Below, piece after piece: positions 41,458-49,852 of a stretch of DNA of 64,000 nt; the stretch's first letter is position 1, and every line of letters begins with the position of its first letter. This DNA comes from Leucobacter chinensis (GTDB lineage Bacteria > Actinomycetota > Actinomycetes > Actinomycetales > Microbacteriaceae). The notes under the pieces are model-generated. The model did not search any database and was not told the origin of the DNA. It saw only the letters and a program-made list of their open reading frames with translations. The stretch spans positions 186,001-250,000 of the forward strand of contig NZ_JAHQZR010000002.1 of the NCBI RefSeq assembly GCF_019049105.1. The letters are read 5' to 3'. A program made the translations under genes and the position numbers.

Positions 41458-42522
41458 CTATAGGGTGTCGGCAAGCAACGGCACGAGGTGGTCTGCCGCC
41501 CAGGCGTTGCCAATGGGCCCACCACTCGTGATGGCCCAGAGCAGGTCGCCGCCATCGTCGGTTTTTGGCGGTAGCTGAATGAAGCGACCCGAGGTGACCG
41601 CCCCGAGGTTTTGGAAGAGGTCGCGCCCCGTGAGCGCTTCGAGTTCGGCATCGCTTGCCGCGGCGCTCTGACCGAGTAGCAGCACATCGGCATCAATCTT
41701 GCCAACGAGTTCGTCGCTCACGGTTGTATCGCCCGTGAATGATGCTGCCTCTGGATTCTTCTCGAGGCCGAGGTCGGTGAGAAAGCCCTCTGGTGCTGAA
41801 CCCTCCTGCGAGAAGTACTGCAAACCGTTCGCGGGGCCGTAGTAAATGGCCCAGGTCGCGGTTTTGCCAGCGAACTCGGGGTGCTCTTCGCGAATCTCGG
41901 CGAAGCGCTCATCGTGCTGCTCAATGACCGAGTTGGCAGTGTCGCTCAAGTCGAGCGCCTCACCTATGATCTCGATCGAGTCCTGCCAGCGGATCATGCG
42001 TTGGTCTGAGGCCGGGCTCGCGGCAACGGGCGCGATGCTCGTGAGCTGGTCGTAGTAGTCGCCCAGATCGCCGAAGCCTGGCACCCAGCCGACCGCGATG
42101 ATGACGTCGGGTTCGCTCGCGGCAATCGCCTCGATCGGTATGTCTTCGCCCATCATGTACTCGTAGGTCGTGAGCTCTTCGGCGCCGTGCTCTGCAAGAT
42201 AGCCGCCCTCGCTTACGAAGTTCGAGCTGAGCACCGGGGTGACGCCGAGCGAGAGCAGCAGTTCGGTGTCGATCGCGTTTGGCACAATCGCTGCCACGCG
42301 CTCTGGCCGCTCTTCAAGCACCGTCTCGCCGTAGGGTGTTTCGAGGGTGAGCGGGTATTCAGTGTTTCCTTCAGCGGCGGGCAGGAGTGACTCAGTTGCC
42401 TGGTCGCTCGCGGCTGGGGTGTCGGCCCCGTCATCAGCGTTGTTCGAGCAGCCGCTCACGACGAGGGCGAGGCTCAGGGCGACGCCAACTGAGCCCAGGA
42501 GTCGTTTGGTTGTGGTGGTCAA
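41458..42522 (-). CDS. Ferric siderophore substrate-binding lipoprotein (FecB/FepB type)
   Basis: 354 residues. A lipoprotein signal peptide with lipobox VVSGC (Cys25) is followed by an acidic Ser/Ala/Asp linker and a helical-backbone type III binding fold: ERPERVAAIVPNAIDTELLLSLGVTPV near residue 74 and AIAASEPDVIIAVGW near residue 132. After lipidation it sits on the outer face of the membrane and delivers ligand to the permease pair. 3 nt separate it from the upstream reductase-like gene. Confidence 0.93.
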   Translation of the reverse strand: MTTTTKRLLGSVGVALSLALVVSGCSNNADDGADTPAASDQATESLLPAAEGNTEYPLTLETPYGETVLEERPERVAAIVPNAIDTELLLSLGVTPVLSSNFVSEGGYLAEHGAEELTTYEYMMGEDIPIEAIAASEPDVIIAVGWVPGFGDLGDYYDQLTSIAPVAASPASDQRMIRWQDSIEIIGEALDLSDTANSVIEQHDERFAEIREEHPEFAGKTATWAIYYGPANGLQYFSQEGSAPEGFLTDLGLEKNPEAASFTGDTTVSDELVGKIDADVLLLGQSAAASDAELEALTGRDLFQNLGAVTSGRFIQLPPKTDDGGDLLWAITSGGPIGNAWAADHLVPLLADTL

Positions 42523-42525
42523 TGA

Positions 42526-43359
42526 TTACCTTTCGTTTGCGGCATCGGTATCGTGCCGGTGGTGTTTCCAGTAGCCCGTAAAGTCGATGGCCGTTTTCGG
42601 CACCCCTTGCGTCTGGTGCACGAACCTTCTGAGCGCCTGCACCTCAGACTGTTCACCCGCGAGCCACACGAAGGGTTCACCCTCGGGCCACTCGGCGACG
42701 CGCAAGAGATCGCTCGGCTCGGGCAACGAGCCTTGCTCAGCCACGTGCTCGGCACGGTCGACCCAGTGCACGGTGATCGTGTCGGGATGCGTGAGCTCGA
42801 TGCGGTGTGCCCGTTCGGCGACCGAGATGACCGCGAGGCCACGCGAACCGGGCTGAAGTTCTTCGAGCAGTCTCGCGATCGCGGGAAGCGCCGTGTCATC
42901 GCCGTACATGAGCCACCAGTCTGGGCTTTCGGGCAGGCTTTTCGTCTGTCCTGGGCCAACGATGTGCATCGGTGCGCCCGGCAGCACTGCCTGTGCCCAC
43001 TGCGAGGCCACACCGTCGTCGCCGTGCAGTACAACGTCGAGATCAATCTCACCAGCCTCGGCATCGTGCTTGCGCACCGTGTATGCCCTGGCAATAGGTC
43101 GCCGGCCGGGAGCGAACTGCACTCGCCCGCTCTCGTCAGTTTCAGGCAAGACCGGCAACGTCTCGCCTGGATACGGAAAGAGCATCCGAACGTCATCGTC
43201 GAAACCCGTTGAGACAAACGGCGGGAACGCTTCTGCACGCAACGCCTTGCCCGCGAGAGTCACCCGCTTCATGGCGGGGCTCACGTCGCTCACCCGCACC
43301 ACCTCGAGCTCGCGCACCGCGACATCGATCAGGCTCACTCGTCGACCCGTTTGAGACAC
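42526..43359 (-). CDS. Siderophore-interacting protein (FAD-dependent ferric-siderophore reductase)
   Basis: A SIP/ViuB-type flavoprotein that reduces ferric siderophores in the cytoplasm to free iron. Features: an FAD domain with PIARAYTVRKHDAEAGEIDLDVVLHGDDGVASQWAQ and GPGQTKSLP, and the C-terminal reductase part with YGDDTALPAIARLLEEL and WLAGEQSEVQALRRFV. The start is uncertain: frames open from TTG 43413, which would leave little room after the iron box; GTG 43359 has GGAAG upstream and gives 277 residues, the usual size. First gene of iron operon A. Confidence 0.9.
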   Translation of the reverse strand: MSQTGRRVSLIDVAVRELEVVRVSDVSPAMKRVTLAGKALRAEAFPPFVSTGFDDDVRMLFPYPGETLPVLPETDESGRVQFAPGRRPIARAYTVRKHDAEAGEIDLDVVLHGDDGVASQWAQAVLPGAPMHIVGPGQTKSLPESPDWWLMYGDDTALPAIARLLEELQPGSRGLAVISVAERAHRIELTHPDTITVHWVDRAEHVAEQGSLPEPSDLLRVAEWPEGEPFVWLAGEQSEVQALRRFVHQTQGVPKTAIDFTGYWKHHRHDTDAANER

Positions 43360-43422
43360 CCGTTTCCCACTTCCTGCAACACGCTTCGCTGGCTCCAGGG
43401 CGCCAAGCGGCAACCCACCGAG

Positions 43423-43441
43423 TTAGGCTAGCCTTACCCAC
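43423..43441. promoter_or_regulatory. DtxR/IdeR-type iron box of operon A
   Basis: The 19 bases starting TTAGGCTAGCCTTACC match the classical iron-box consensus at 14 strict positions (16 if S and W are allowed), with the perfect core palindrome AGGCTAGCCT. It lies between the SIP gene and the divergent AraC gene, so iron-replete repression of one or both is expected. Confidence 0.75.
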
Positions 43442-43501
43442 AACAGATCAGTTATCCCGGGGTGCACGAGTCGTACCCTGCGAGCAAACGGAGGGCGAGG
43501 C

Positions 43502-45085
43502 TTGGATACGACCATGACGACGGTGCCCGGCACCGAGACCCAATTTGCCGGGCCAACAACCTTCACCAACGCGCACGACACCGCCGCCCTCTGGGCACAC
43601 TCGGGCACCGCGACCGTTCGCACTGGAACTGAGCGGCACCTGCTCACCACCGGCACCGTTCTGCTCGTACCCCCAGGGGTTCCTTACTCGATCTACCCTG
43701 GCCCAGAAAGCACCATCGTGCCCATCGCTTTCACCCCTGAATCGCAGGGTTCGACGCCCTTCGCCCACACGCTGAGCATCACGGTGGGGCCCGAGTGGCA
43801 CACGGCGCTGCTGCATCAGTTCGCCCTGAGCCTCGGCTATCTGCGCGGGCCCGCCCGCACGAACACCCTGTTCGAGGCTCTCCGAGCCAAGCGGCCCACG
43901 AAGCCGCACCCACGAACCGCAGCGGCAGCCGTCAGCTCGCCGAAGCTCCCCTTCTCGCCCGAGGCCCGCTTCATTGCCGCCCACCTCATTGCACACCCTG
44001 AGCACGAGGGCGATGTGCGCTCACTTGCCTCGCTCGCAAATCTTTCGTCCCGCGCACTGCAGCAGCAGTTCGCCGACGAGACAGGGCTTGCGATAGGTCA
44101 GTGGCACACGGCTACGCGCGTGAGCATTGCGGCCCAGCTCATGACCGAGGGCTTGCTCGTCAAAGACGCTGCGGCGAGGGTCGGCTTCTCAACCCTCGCC
44201 GGGTTCACGAAAGCATTTTCGGCCCGTACGGGCATGCTCCCGAGCACCTACCGCTCCCGCCTCGATGAAGCGGCTGAAGCAACGCAGCCCCGCACGCCGA
44301 GCGTGACGCTCCACACCCCCGCAGAACAACCGCCGCCCGCACCACACCAGGGCTGTTCAACGTGGAGCCGAATCAACCCCTTTCACGTACTCCTGTGGGC
44401 CTACCGGGGCGGGGCTCGCGTTACCGTTGGCAGCCGAGAGCAGCGCCTCACCGAGGGAGAAGCCGTGTGGTTACCGGCTGGCATCGCGAACACGCTTGAT
44501 CTCGAACCGGGCGCCATCGTACTCCCCCTGGGCTCGCTGCCGGCGGCACAGTGCACCGACATTGAGCCAGGTGCGACGCTCGGCTTTGCGCGTTCCTGCG
44601 AGCCCGCGCTGTTGCGCACGATCGTCGCAAACTACACAAGGCTCGCCCCGCGACACCACAGCCGCTCACTCATCGCCAAGCATTTCGCCGATCACGCACG
44701 CGAGACGAAGCGCTCCAGGCACGCTCAGCAGCATCCGACACAGCGGGCGATCGACCGCATCATCGCCCACACTCACCAGAATCCCGGTGACGATCGCACG
44801 CTCGCTGCCTGGTCTGACGAACTCTGCATTGAGGCCGGAGTGCTCGGAACCACCTTTGCCCTTCGCACTGGGCAGCACTTCGCCGATTGGAGGGTGGGGC
44901 TTCGCATGACCCTCGCACGGGAGCACCTTGAGGGCCGCTGGAGCGTCGAAGAAACAGCGCGCAAGCTCGGCTACGCCCACCCGAGCGGCCTCTCAAAAGT
45001 GTTTCGCAAAGAGCACGGCATGCCGCCGGGAAGCTACCAGCGATCGGGTTGGCACCATTCTCGAGAAACGTGGATCACGAGATAG
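43502..45085 (+). CDS. Tandem AraC-family regulator (two sensor-HTH modules in one chain)
   Basis: 527 residues made of two complete AraC-like modules. Module 1: cupin-like part (about 10-110, with VLLVPPGVPYSIYPG) and HTH (about 150-255, RSLASLANLSSRALQQQFADETG ... DAAARVGFSTLAGFTKAFSARTGMLPSTYRS). Module 2: cupin-like part (about 283-370, EAVWLPAGIANTLDLEPG) and HTH (about 420-520, ETARKLGYAHPSGLSKVFRKEHGMPPGSYQRS). No frameshift or stop separates them. TTG 43502 has GGAGG 7 nt upstream; ATG 43514 is the alternative. Divergent from operon A and close to its iron box, it is probably its siderophore-responsive activator. Confidence 0.85.
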   Translation: MDTTMTTVPGTETQFAGPTTFTNAHDTAALWAHSGTATVRTGTERHLLTTGTVLLVPPGVPYSIYPGPESTIVPIAFTPESQGSTPFAHTLSITVGPEWHTALLHQFALSLGYLRGPARTNTLFEALRAKRPTKPHPRTAAAAVSSPKLPFSPEARFIAAHLIAHPEHEGDVRSLASLANLSSRALQQQFADETGLAIGQWHTATRVSIAAQLMTEGLLVKDAAARVGFSTLAGFTKAFSARTGMLPSTYRSRLDEAAEATQPRTPSVTLHTPAEQPPPAPHQGCSTWSRINPFHVLLWAYRGGARVTVGSREQRLTEGEAVWLPAGIANTLDLEPGAIVLPLGSLPAAQCTDIEPGATLGFARSCEPALLRTIVANYTRLAPRHHSRSLIAKHFADHARETKRSRHAQQHPTQRAIDRIIAHTHQNPGDDRTLAAWSDELCIEAGVLGTTFALRTGQHFADWRVGLRMTLAREHLEGRWSVEETARKLGYAHPSGLSKVFRKEHGMPPGSYQRSGWHHSRETWITR

Positions 45086-45124
45086 CCCTGTTGCCTGAGC
45101 CACGGCTCGGCTAATCTCACATCT

Positions 45125-45874
45125 ATGAAGACTCTTCAGCGCCTCGCGATTACCCTCGGGGTGCTCGCGGTGCTCGGCGTACTCCTTGAACTTTGCCTTC
45201 GCGCGATTCTGCCGTCTCTCGTCGAGACGGGCGCGAGGCTCGCCCTTCGCGTGCCGAAAGCCGAGACCGTCACGGTTGAGACGCGCGGCTCTCTCCTGCT
45301 CAACGCACTCGCCTGGCGCATCAGCAATGTCACGGTGACCGCCACCGGCGTGCCTCTCACCTCCGAGGTCGATGCTACGGTGACCCTCACGGTTGGGCGC
45401 ATGCCGCTCCTGCCGACCTTCGGTAAGCTGCACGACGGCACGGCAGAGTTCGCCGCCCATGCCGATGATCTCGACGGTATCGTCACGATCGTGAGCCGGG
45501 GCCTCGCCGATCACGGCGAGATGCGCGAGGGGCAGCTCGTGACGAGCGGGGTGCTCACCGACGAGCACTTCGATCTGCCCCATAGCCCTCCTTTTGAGAT
45601 CTCGTACGAGGCGCCCGTTGACCTCGAAGCCGAGAATGGCGATGTGCTCGTCACGCCTCACGACGTGACGGTGCAGGGAGAAGGCCCGGTCGCAAGCTTC
45701 TTACAGTCAGCAATGAGCGAGCAGCGCCCCGTGTGCATCGCAGATGCCCTGCCCGCGGGGCTCACGCTCACCGGCGTCGAGGTCGCAGAAAGCGGGGCCG
45801 TCACCTTCACGGGCAATCTCGCCGAGCGGCTTATCTCAGACCCAGACATGCGGCGGCGGGGCTCATGCGAGTGA
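45125..45874 (+). CDS. DUF2993 (LmeA-like) lipid-binding-type protein
   Basis: 249 residues: one N-terminal membrane anchor (about 5-32) and an extracytoplasmic domain with repeated short beta strands (NVTVTATGVPL, DATVTLTVGRMPLLPTFG, FEISYEAPVDLEAENGDVLVTP), the pattern of DUF2993 proteins, some of which bind phospholipid in the cell envelope. It starts 39 nt after the tandem AraC gene but has no obvious iron link. Ends at a strong terminator. Confidence 0.75.
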   Translation: MKTLQRLAITLGVLAVLGVLLELCLRAILPSLVETGARLALRVPKAETVTVETRGSLLLNALAWRISNVTVTATGVPLTSEVDATVTLTVGRMPLLPTFGKLHDGTAEFAAHADDLDGIVTIVSRGLADHGEMREGQLVTSGVLTDEHFDLPHSPPFEISYEAPVDLEAENGDVLVTPHDVTVQGEGPVASFLQSAMSEQRPVCIADALPAGLTLTGVEVAESGAVTFTGNLAERLISDPDMRRRGSCE

Positions 45875-45922
45875 GGCGGGCATGAACACACTCACGCCCG
45901 CCTCATCCGAAGAGATTCGGAT
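45872..45922. terminator. Double-hairpin bidirectional terminator
   Basis: Stem 1 pairs 45872-45881 (TGAGGCGGGC) with 45896-45905; stem 2 pairs ATCCGAA (45905-45911) with 45916-45922 over a GAGA loop. It separates the convergent DUF2993 and APC permease genes. Confidence 0.8.
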
Positions 45923-45938
45923 TCGCGGTTAAGCCGGC

Positions 45939-47345
45939 TTACTCGTACATGCCGATGTTGATGGGGCCGGTGAGATCAGGAGCCGGGTTCTTCAAGCCGC
46001 GCGTCTTCACGAGCAAGTAGATGAAGCCGGCGATGATCCACCCGCCTCCAATCATCATCGAGAGCGAGTCGAGGCTCGCCCAGAGCCCGATATTAATCGC
46101 CGCCCCGATTCCGGGCACGATGACAAACAGCAGCAAACTCTTCAGGTCTCGTCGCTGCAAGAACTTGAAGAAGACGAAGATCACCGAGAGGTTCACAAAG
46201 GTGAAGGCGATAAACGCTCCAAAGTTAATCATCGAGGCTGCCTGATCAAGGTCAACGAACAGCGCGGTGAGCGCGATCGCGGCAACGATCATGACGTTGC
46301 CCACGGGAACGCCAGTGCGTGTGTTGATCGAGCTAAAGACCTTCTTCGGCAGGGCGCCATCGCGTCCCATTGCGTAGAGCAGGCGAGCTGCGCTCATCTG
46401 TTGCGTGATGCCGCAGCCGAGCACGGCCATCATGTAGCCGCCAACGAAGATGGCCTGAAACGCGGCACCGCCGATGTACTGGGCAATCTCGGGCGAGGCG
46501 CCCACGATGTCACCAAGCTCGGTCACATCGGGAAAGAGCACCTGCATGACGTAGGTGACGGTGATGAAGAAGGCCCCCGCGACCGCGATGATGATGAAGA
46601 TTGCTCGCGGAATATCTCGGGTCGGCCTCTCGGCTTCTTCGGCGAGGGTCGAAACCGCATCAAACCCTAGGAACGAGAGCGCGAGAATCGCGGCGCCGGC
46701 TGCGATTGAGACGACCTGAATATCGCTCGAGAAAAAGGGCTCAATCGTAAAGGCCGCGTCGTTGGCACCGCTCATAATGTTCTTCACGGTGAGCACCACG
46801 AAGATCACCGCGACCACGAGTTGAATGCCCACGAGAATCATGTTCATGCTCGCCGCGAGCTTCACCCCGACGAGGTTCATCACCGTACAAATCGCGATCG
46901 TCAAGACGACCCACACCCCGAACGGTACATCGGGCATGATCGCCCCCATGTAAATTCCCGAGAGAATCGCGTTGATCATGGGCAAGAGCAGGTAGTCGAG
47001 CGTTGCAGCCCACCCCACGAGGAAGCCTAGGTGCGGGTTAATCGCCTCTTTGGCGTAGGTGTAGGCCGAACCCGCGATGGGAAAGAACTTCACCATCTTC
47101 GAGTAGCTGTACGCGGTGAAGAGCACCGCGACCATCACCACGAGGTACGCGAGCGGCACATGGCCACCCGTCTCTTCGGCGACGATACCGAACATGTCGA
47201 ATACCGCGAGCGGAGCCATGTAGGCGAGCCCGATAAAGACGAGGTGCCTCAGCTTGAGCGTGCATTTCAGCCCCTCCTGCCCCTTGCCGCTTGAGGGTGT
47301 TGCGCCCTGGCCCGTCGCACTGGGTGCTGATGGCAACGTTGACAT
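45939..47345 (-). CDS. APC family amino acid/polyamine permease
   Basis: 468 residues with 12 hydrophobic segments. Conserved APC segments: LVFIGLAYMAPLAVFDMFGIV (helix 1), GSAYTYAKEAINPHLGFLVGWAATLDYLL, SFLGFDAVSTLAEEAERPTRDIPRAI (near residue 225) and GCGITQQMSAARLLYAMGRDG (near residue 315). This places it near putrescine/amino-acid importers. It lies 33 nt after the upstream amidohydrolase, so it probably imports that enzyme's substrate or a related amide. The substrate is not determinable from sequence. Confidence 0.9.
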   Translation of the reverse strand: MSTLPSAPSATGQGATPSSGKGQEGLKCTLKLRHLVFIGLAYMAPLAVFDMFGIVAEETGGHVPLAYLVVMVAVLFTAYSYSKMVKFFPIAGSAYTYAKEAINPHLGFLVGWAATLDYLLLPMINAILSGIYMGAIMPDVPFGVWVVLTIAICTVMNLVGVKLAASMNMILVGIQLVVAVIFVVLTVKNIMSGANDAAFTIEPFFSSDIQVVSIAAGAAILALSFLGFDAVSTLAEEAERPTRDIPRAIFIIIAVAGAFFITVTYVMQVLFPDVTELGDIVGASPEIAQYIGGAAFQAIFVGGYMMAVLGCGITQQMSAARLLYAMGRDGALPKKVFSSINTRTGVPVGNVMIVAAIALTALFVDLDQAASMINFGAFIAFTFVNLSVIFVFFKFLQRRDLKSLLLFVIVPGIGAAINIGLWASLDSLSMMIGGGWIIAGFIYLLVKTRGLKNPAPDLTGPINIGMYE

Positions 47346-47378
47346 CGATGATCACTTCTTTCTGTCTGAGGTTCTCGG

Positions 47379-49097
47379 CTATGAGGTGTGGTGGTGTGCG
47401 CCCTGGGTGACGTCACCGCACGAGCTCTCGCCCGCGCTCCAGTCGCTGGCATTTGCCGCGTGCGGTGCCGCCTTGGGCCCGCCCTGTTCGCCGTGGCTGT
47501 CGTGAATGGCTTCACCGCCGACAACCGTGAGGTCGGCCGACTGCTGCAGAATCTCAGCGGGCTCCATCGCGTAGAGATCTCCCGACCACACGACAAGATC
47601 GGCGAGGTAGCCGGCGCGCAGCATGCCGAGCTTGCTCTCCTGGTGAAAGGCGAAGGCGCCAGCCTGCGTGTAGGCGTGCAGGGTGCGGTCAAGGTCCAGC
47701 CGTTCACCCTGGGTCCACCCGTCACTGCCGTCGAGCCGTGCTCGGGTCATCGCGCTGTAGACCCCAACCAGCGGATCCATCTCGCCGACCTGCCAGTCGC
47801 TCGAGAAGGTCACCCTGGCACCCGACTCGATGAGCGAGCGGTACCGCCACGCCCTGTCCCAGCGCTGCTCGCCCACGTTTTCCATCCAGGTACCGGCGAC
47901 GAGGTCAGGCGACGCGTGGCGGGGCTGCATGGCCGCGACAACACCGAGCTCTGCGAAGCGCGGAAGGTCGTCGGGGGCGAGGCACTCGACGTGCACGATG
48001 CCGTGGCGGCTGCGGGTGCCGTTCGCGCGCTGTGCGGCCTCGATCGAGTCAAGCGTGAGGCGAGTGCCCCAGTCGCCGATCGCGTGGGTGTGCACGAGGT
48101 AGCCGAGCCGGTCAAGCTCGATGAAGAGCTTCGTGAACTCGGTCGGCTCGAGGCTCGTGTGCCCCCTGTGCCCCGGGCGGTTGGCGTAGTCTTCGAGCAT
48201 CGCCGCGGTGTGCGGCTCGATCACGTCGTCGGCGTAGAGCTTCACTGGCCCGAGCTTGAAGCGCTCGTGCTGAGGGGTCTCGGCGATCGCCTCAGTGATG
48301 CGTGCACGAAAATCACCGTCAGCGCCAACCGGGTGGTAGATCGCGGCGATCGTGCGCGAGGTCAGCTTACCCTCGTCGTTTGCTCTCGCGAACAGATCGA
48401 GTTCGGCAAGGGGCACCTGCGGCTCAACGACCGTCGTGATGCCGAAGCGGGCGGCCATGTCGAGACTGTTCGTCACCTTGCGGTAGCGGCGGTCTGGCGA
48501 GTATATGGGAATATCCCGCTGCAACTCTGCGAGCCCCGAGATCGTCATGGCGCTCGTGTAAAAGTCGGTGATCCACCCCGTGGGCTCGCCCGTCACGCTG
48601 TCGCGCTCGGGCTTGCCCCACGCGATCTCGGCCCCGTTGAGAATGCCGAGCTTCGCGAGTGCTGGCCTGTTGAGCCACACCGAGTGCTGGTCGTAGGTCG
48701 TGATGAACACTGGCTTGTCGGTCACGCCCACGAGATCGTCGGCGTTCGGCCGGCGCCCCTCGACGACCGAGTAGAGCGCGTTCTCGGCGCAGATCCACTC
48801 GAGTTCGGGGTGCGTTTCAGCGAACTGGGCGATGCGCGAGCGCACAATGTCGAGGCTCTCGACCTGGTCGAGGCTCACCGCGAGGTCGTCGAAACCGAGC
48901 AGCAGGTGGTTGTGGGTGTCGGCGACGCCCGGGGTCACGAGGCGGCCCTCAAGCTGCACCGTGTGTCGGGCGGCTGGCGCATCGGCGTTCGGCCCCACGT
49001 AGGTGATCGTGTTGCCCGTCACGCCGAGAGCTTCGGCCCACGGTTGTTCGGGATCAAAGGTGCGGATCTTGCCGCCGGTGTACAAGGTATCGAGCAT
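47379..49097 (-). CDS. YtcJ-type amidohydrolase (metal-dependent hydrolase), copy 1
   Basis: 572 residues of the amidohydrolase-3 superfamily: VTPGVADTHNHLLLG near residue 57 supplies the metal-binding HxH, VKLYADDVIEPHTA the carboxylated-lysine/metal region, LGYLVHTHAIGDWGTRL and HVECLAPDDLPRF further histidines, and TFSSDWQVGEMDPL the catalytic Asp. Start ATG 49097 is chosen because AGGAG lies 8 nt upstream; GTG 49106 would abut that box. A His-rich, low-complexity 30-residue tail is unusual. Upstream of an APC permease and divergent from a TetR gene. The substrate (an N-acyl or cyclic amide) is unknown. Confidence 0.88.
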   Translation of the reverse strand: MLDTLYTGGKIRTFDPEQPWAEALGVTGNTITYVGPNADAPAARHTVQLEGRLVTPGVADTHNHLLLGFDDLAVSLDQVESLDIVRSRIAQFAETHPELEWICAENALYSVVEGRRPNADDLVGVTDKPVFITTYDQHSVWLNRPALAKLGILNGAEIAWGKPERDSVTGEPTGWITDFYTSAMTISGLAELQRDIPIYSPDRRYRKVTNSLDMAARFGITTVVEPQVPLAELDLFARANDEGKLTSRTIAAIYHPVGADGDFRARITEAIAETPQHERFKLGPVKLYADDVIEPHTAAMLEDYANRPGHRGHTSLEPTEFTKLFIELDRLGYLVHTHAIGDWGTRLTLDSIEAAQRANGTRSRHGIVHVECLAPDDLPRFAELGVVAAMQPRHASPDLVAGTWMENVGEQRWDRAWRYRSLIESGARVTFSSDWQVGEMDPLVGVYSAMTRARLDGSDGWTQGERLDLDRTLHAYTQAGAFAFHQESKLGMLRAGYLADLVVWSGDLYAMEPAEILQQSADLTVVGGEAIHDSHGEQGGPKAAPHAANASDWSAGESSCGDVTQGAHHHTS

Positions 49098-49252
49098 CGT
49101 CGCCACTCCTGGTGTTATCGCCCGCGGTCTCGCCGCGAACCGAGAAATCTATGGTGCGCTTTTGGCACCGTACCCACACAAGAATAAGTTATTTTACTCA
49201 GATGTCAAAAAACTCTTTTGAGGTTGCCCTCGGGCAGTGAGATACTGTTGGC

Positions 49253-49852
49253 ATGGCACGACCGAGCACCCAGCAGCAGCGCAGACAAGACGTGGTGAAC
49301 GCGGCGCTCGCCGCCGCCTCAGAGCACGGGCTGCGTGAACTCTCACTCACCGACGTGGCAAACCAGGCCGGGGTCACCCGCGGTGCGCTGCTCTACTACT
49401 ACCAAGACCTCGAGGCCATTCTCGTCGAGGCGCACGCCGCCGGCATGGAGCGCGTCGTCACCGAACGCGAGGTGCTCGTTCAAGAAAAACAGAGCGCAAC
49501 CGAGAAGCTCTCCGTCGCAATTCACGCGGGCCTGCCCCACGGGCCAGACGACGCGCTCATGCGCCTGCTCTACGAATTCGACATGCTCGCGGGCAAGTCG
49601 CAGCTGCACGACGAGCTCGTGCGCAAGCTCTACGACGCACAGCTGAAGCTCTACCGGGACATTCTCGTCGAGGGTGTTGCCGACGGCAGCTTTACGCTCA
49701 CAGGGCCGCTCGACACCATCGCGATGAACTTCGTGGCACTCGAAGACGCCTACGGGCTGCACATCGTGGCGGGTGGCAGCGTGACCGTCGCCGAGGCGCT
49801 CGGCGCCATCGATCTCTTTGCCGAGCAGGTCGGCGCGCGAGTCAGTCGCTAG
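49253..49852 (+). CDS. TetR family regulator
   Basis: 199 residues with a standard N-terminal HTH (SLTDVANQAGVTRGALLYYYQDLEAIL, about residues 30-56) and a helical ligand domain. Divergent from amidohydrolase copy 1 across a 155-nt AT-rich gap, so it probably controls that amidohydrolase-APC pair. Its 3' end overlaps the convergent LysR gene by 11 nt. Confidence 0.88.
   Translation: MARPSTQQQRRQDVVNAALAAASEHGLRELSLTDVANQAGVTRGALLYYYQDLEAILVEAHAAGMERVVTEREVLVQEKQSATEKLSVAIHAGLPHGPDDALMRLLYEFDMLAGKSQLHDELVRKLYDAQLKLYRDILVEGVADGSFTLTGPLDTIAMNFVALEDAYGLHIVAGGSVTVAEALGAIDLFAEQVGARVSR

Noticed and set aside
47388-49187. A 599-codon frame opposite amidohydrolase copy 1
   Set aside because: Longer than the real gene but without domains; the minus strand has all metal ligands and a good ribosome site.
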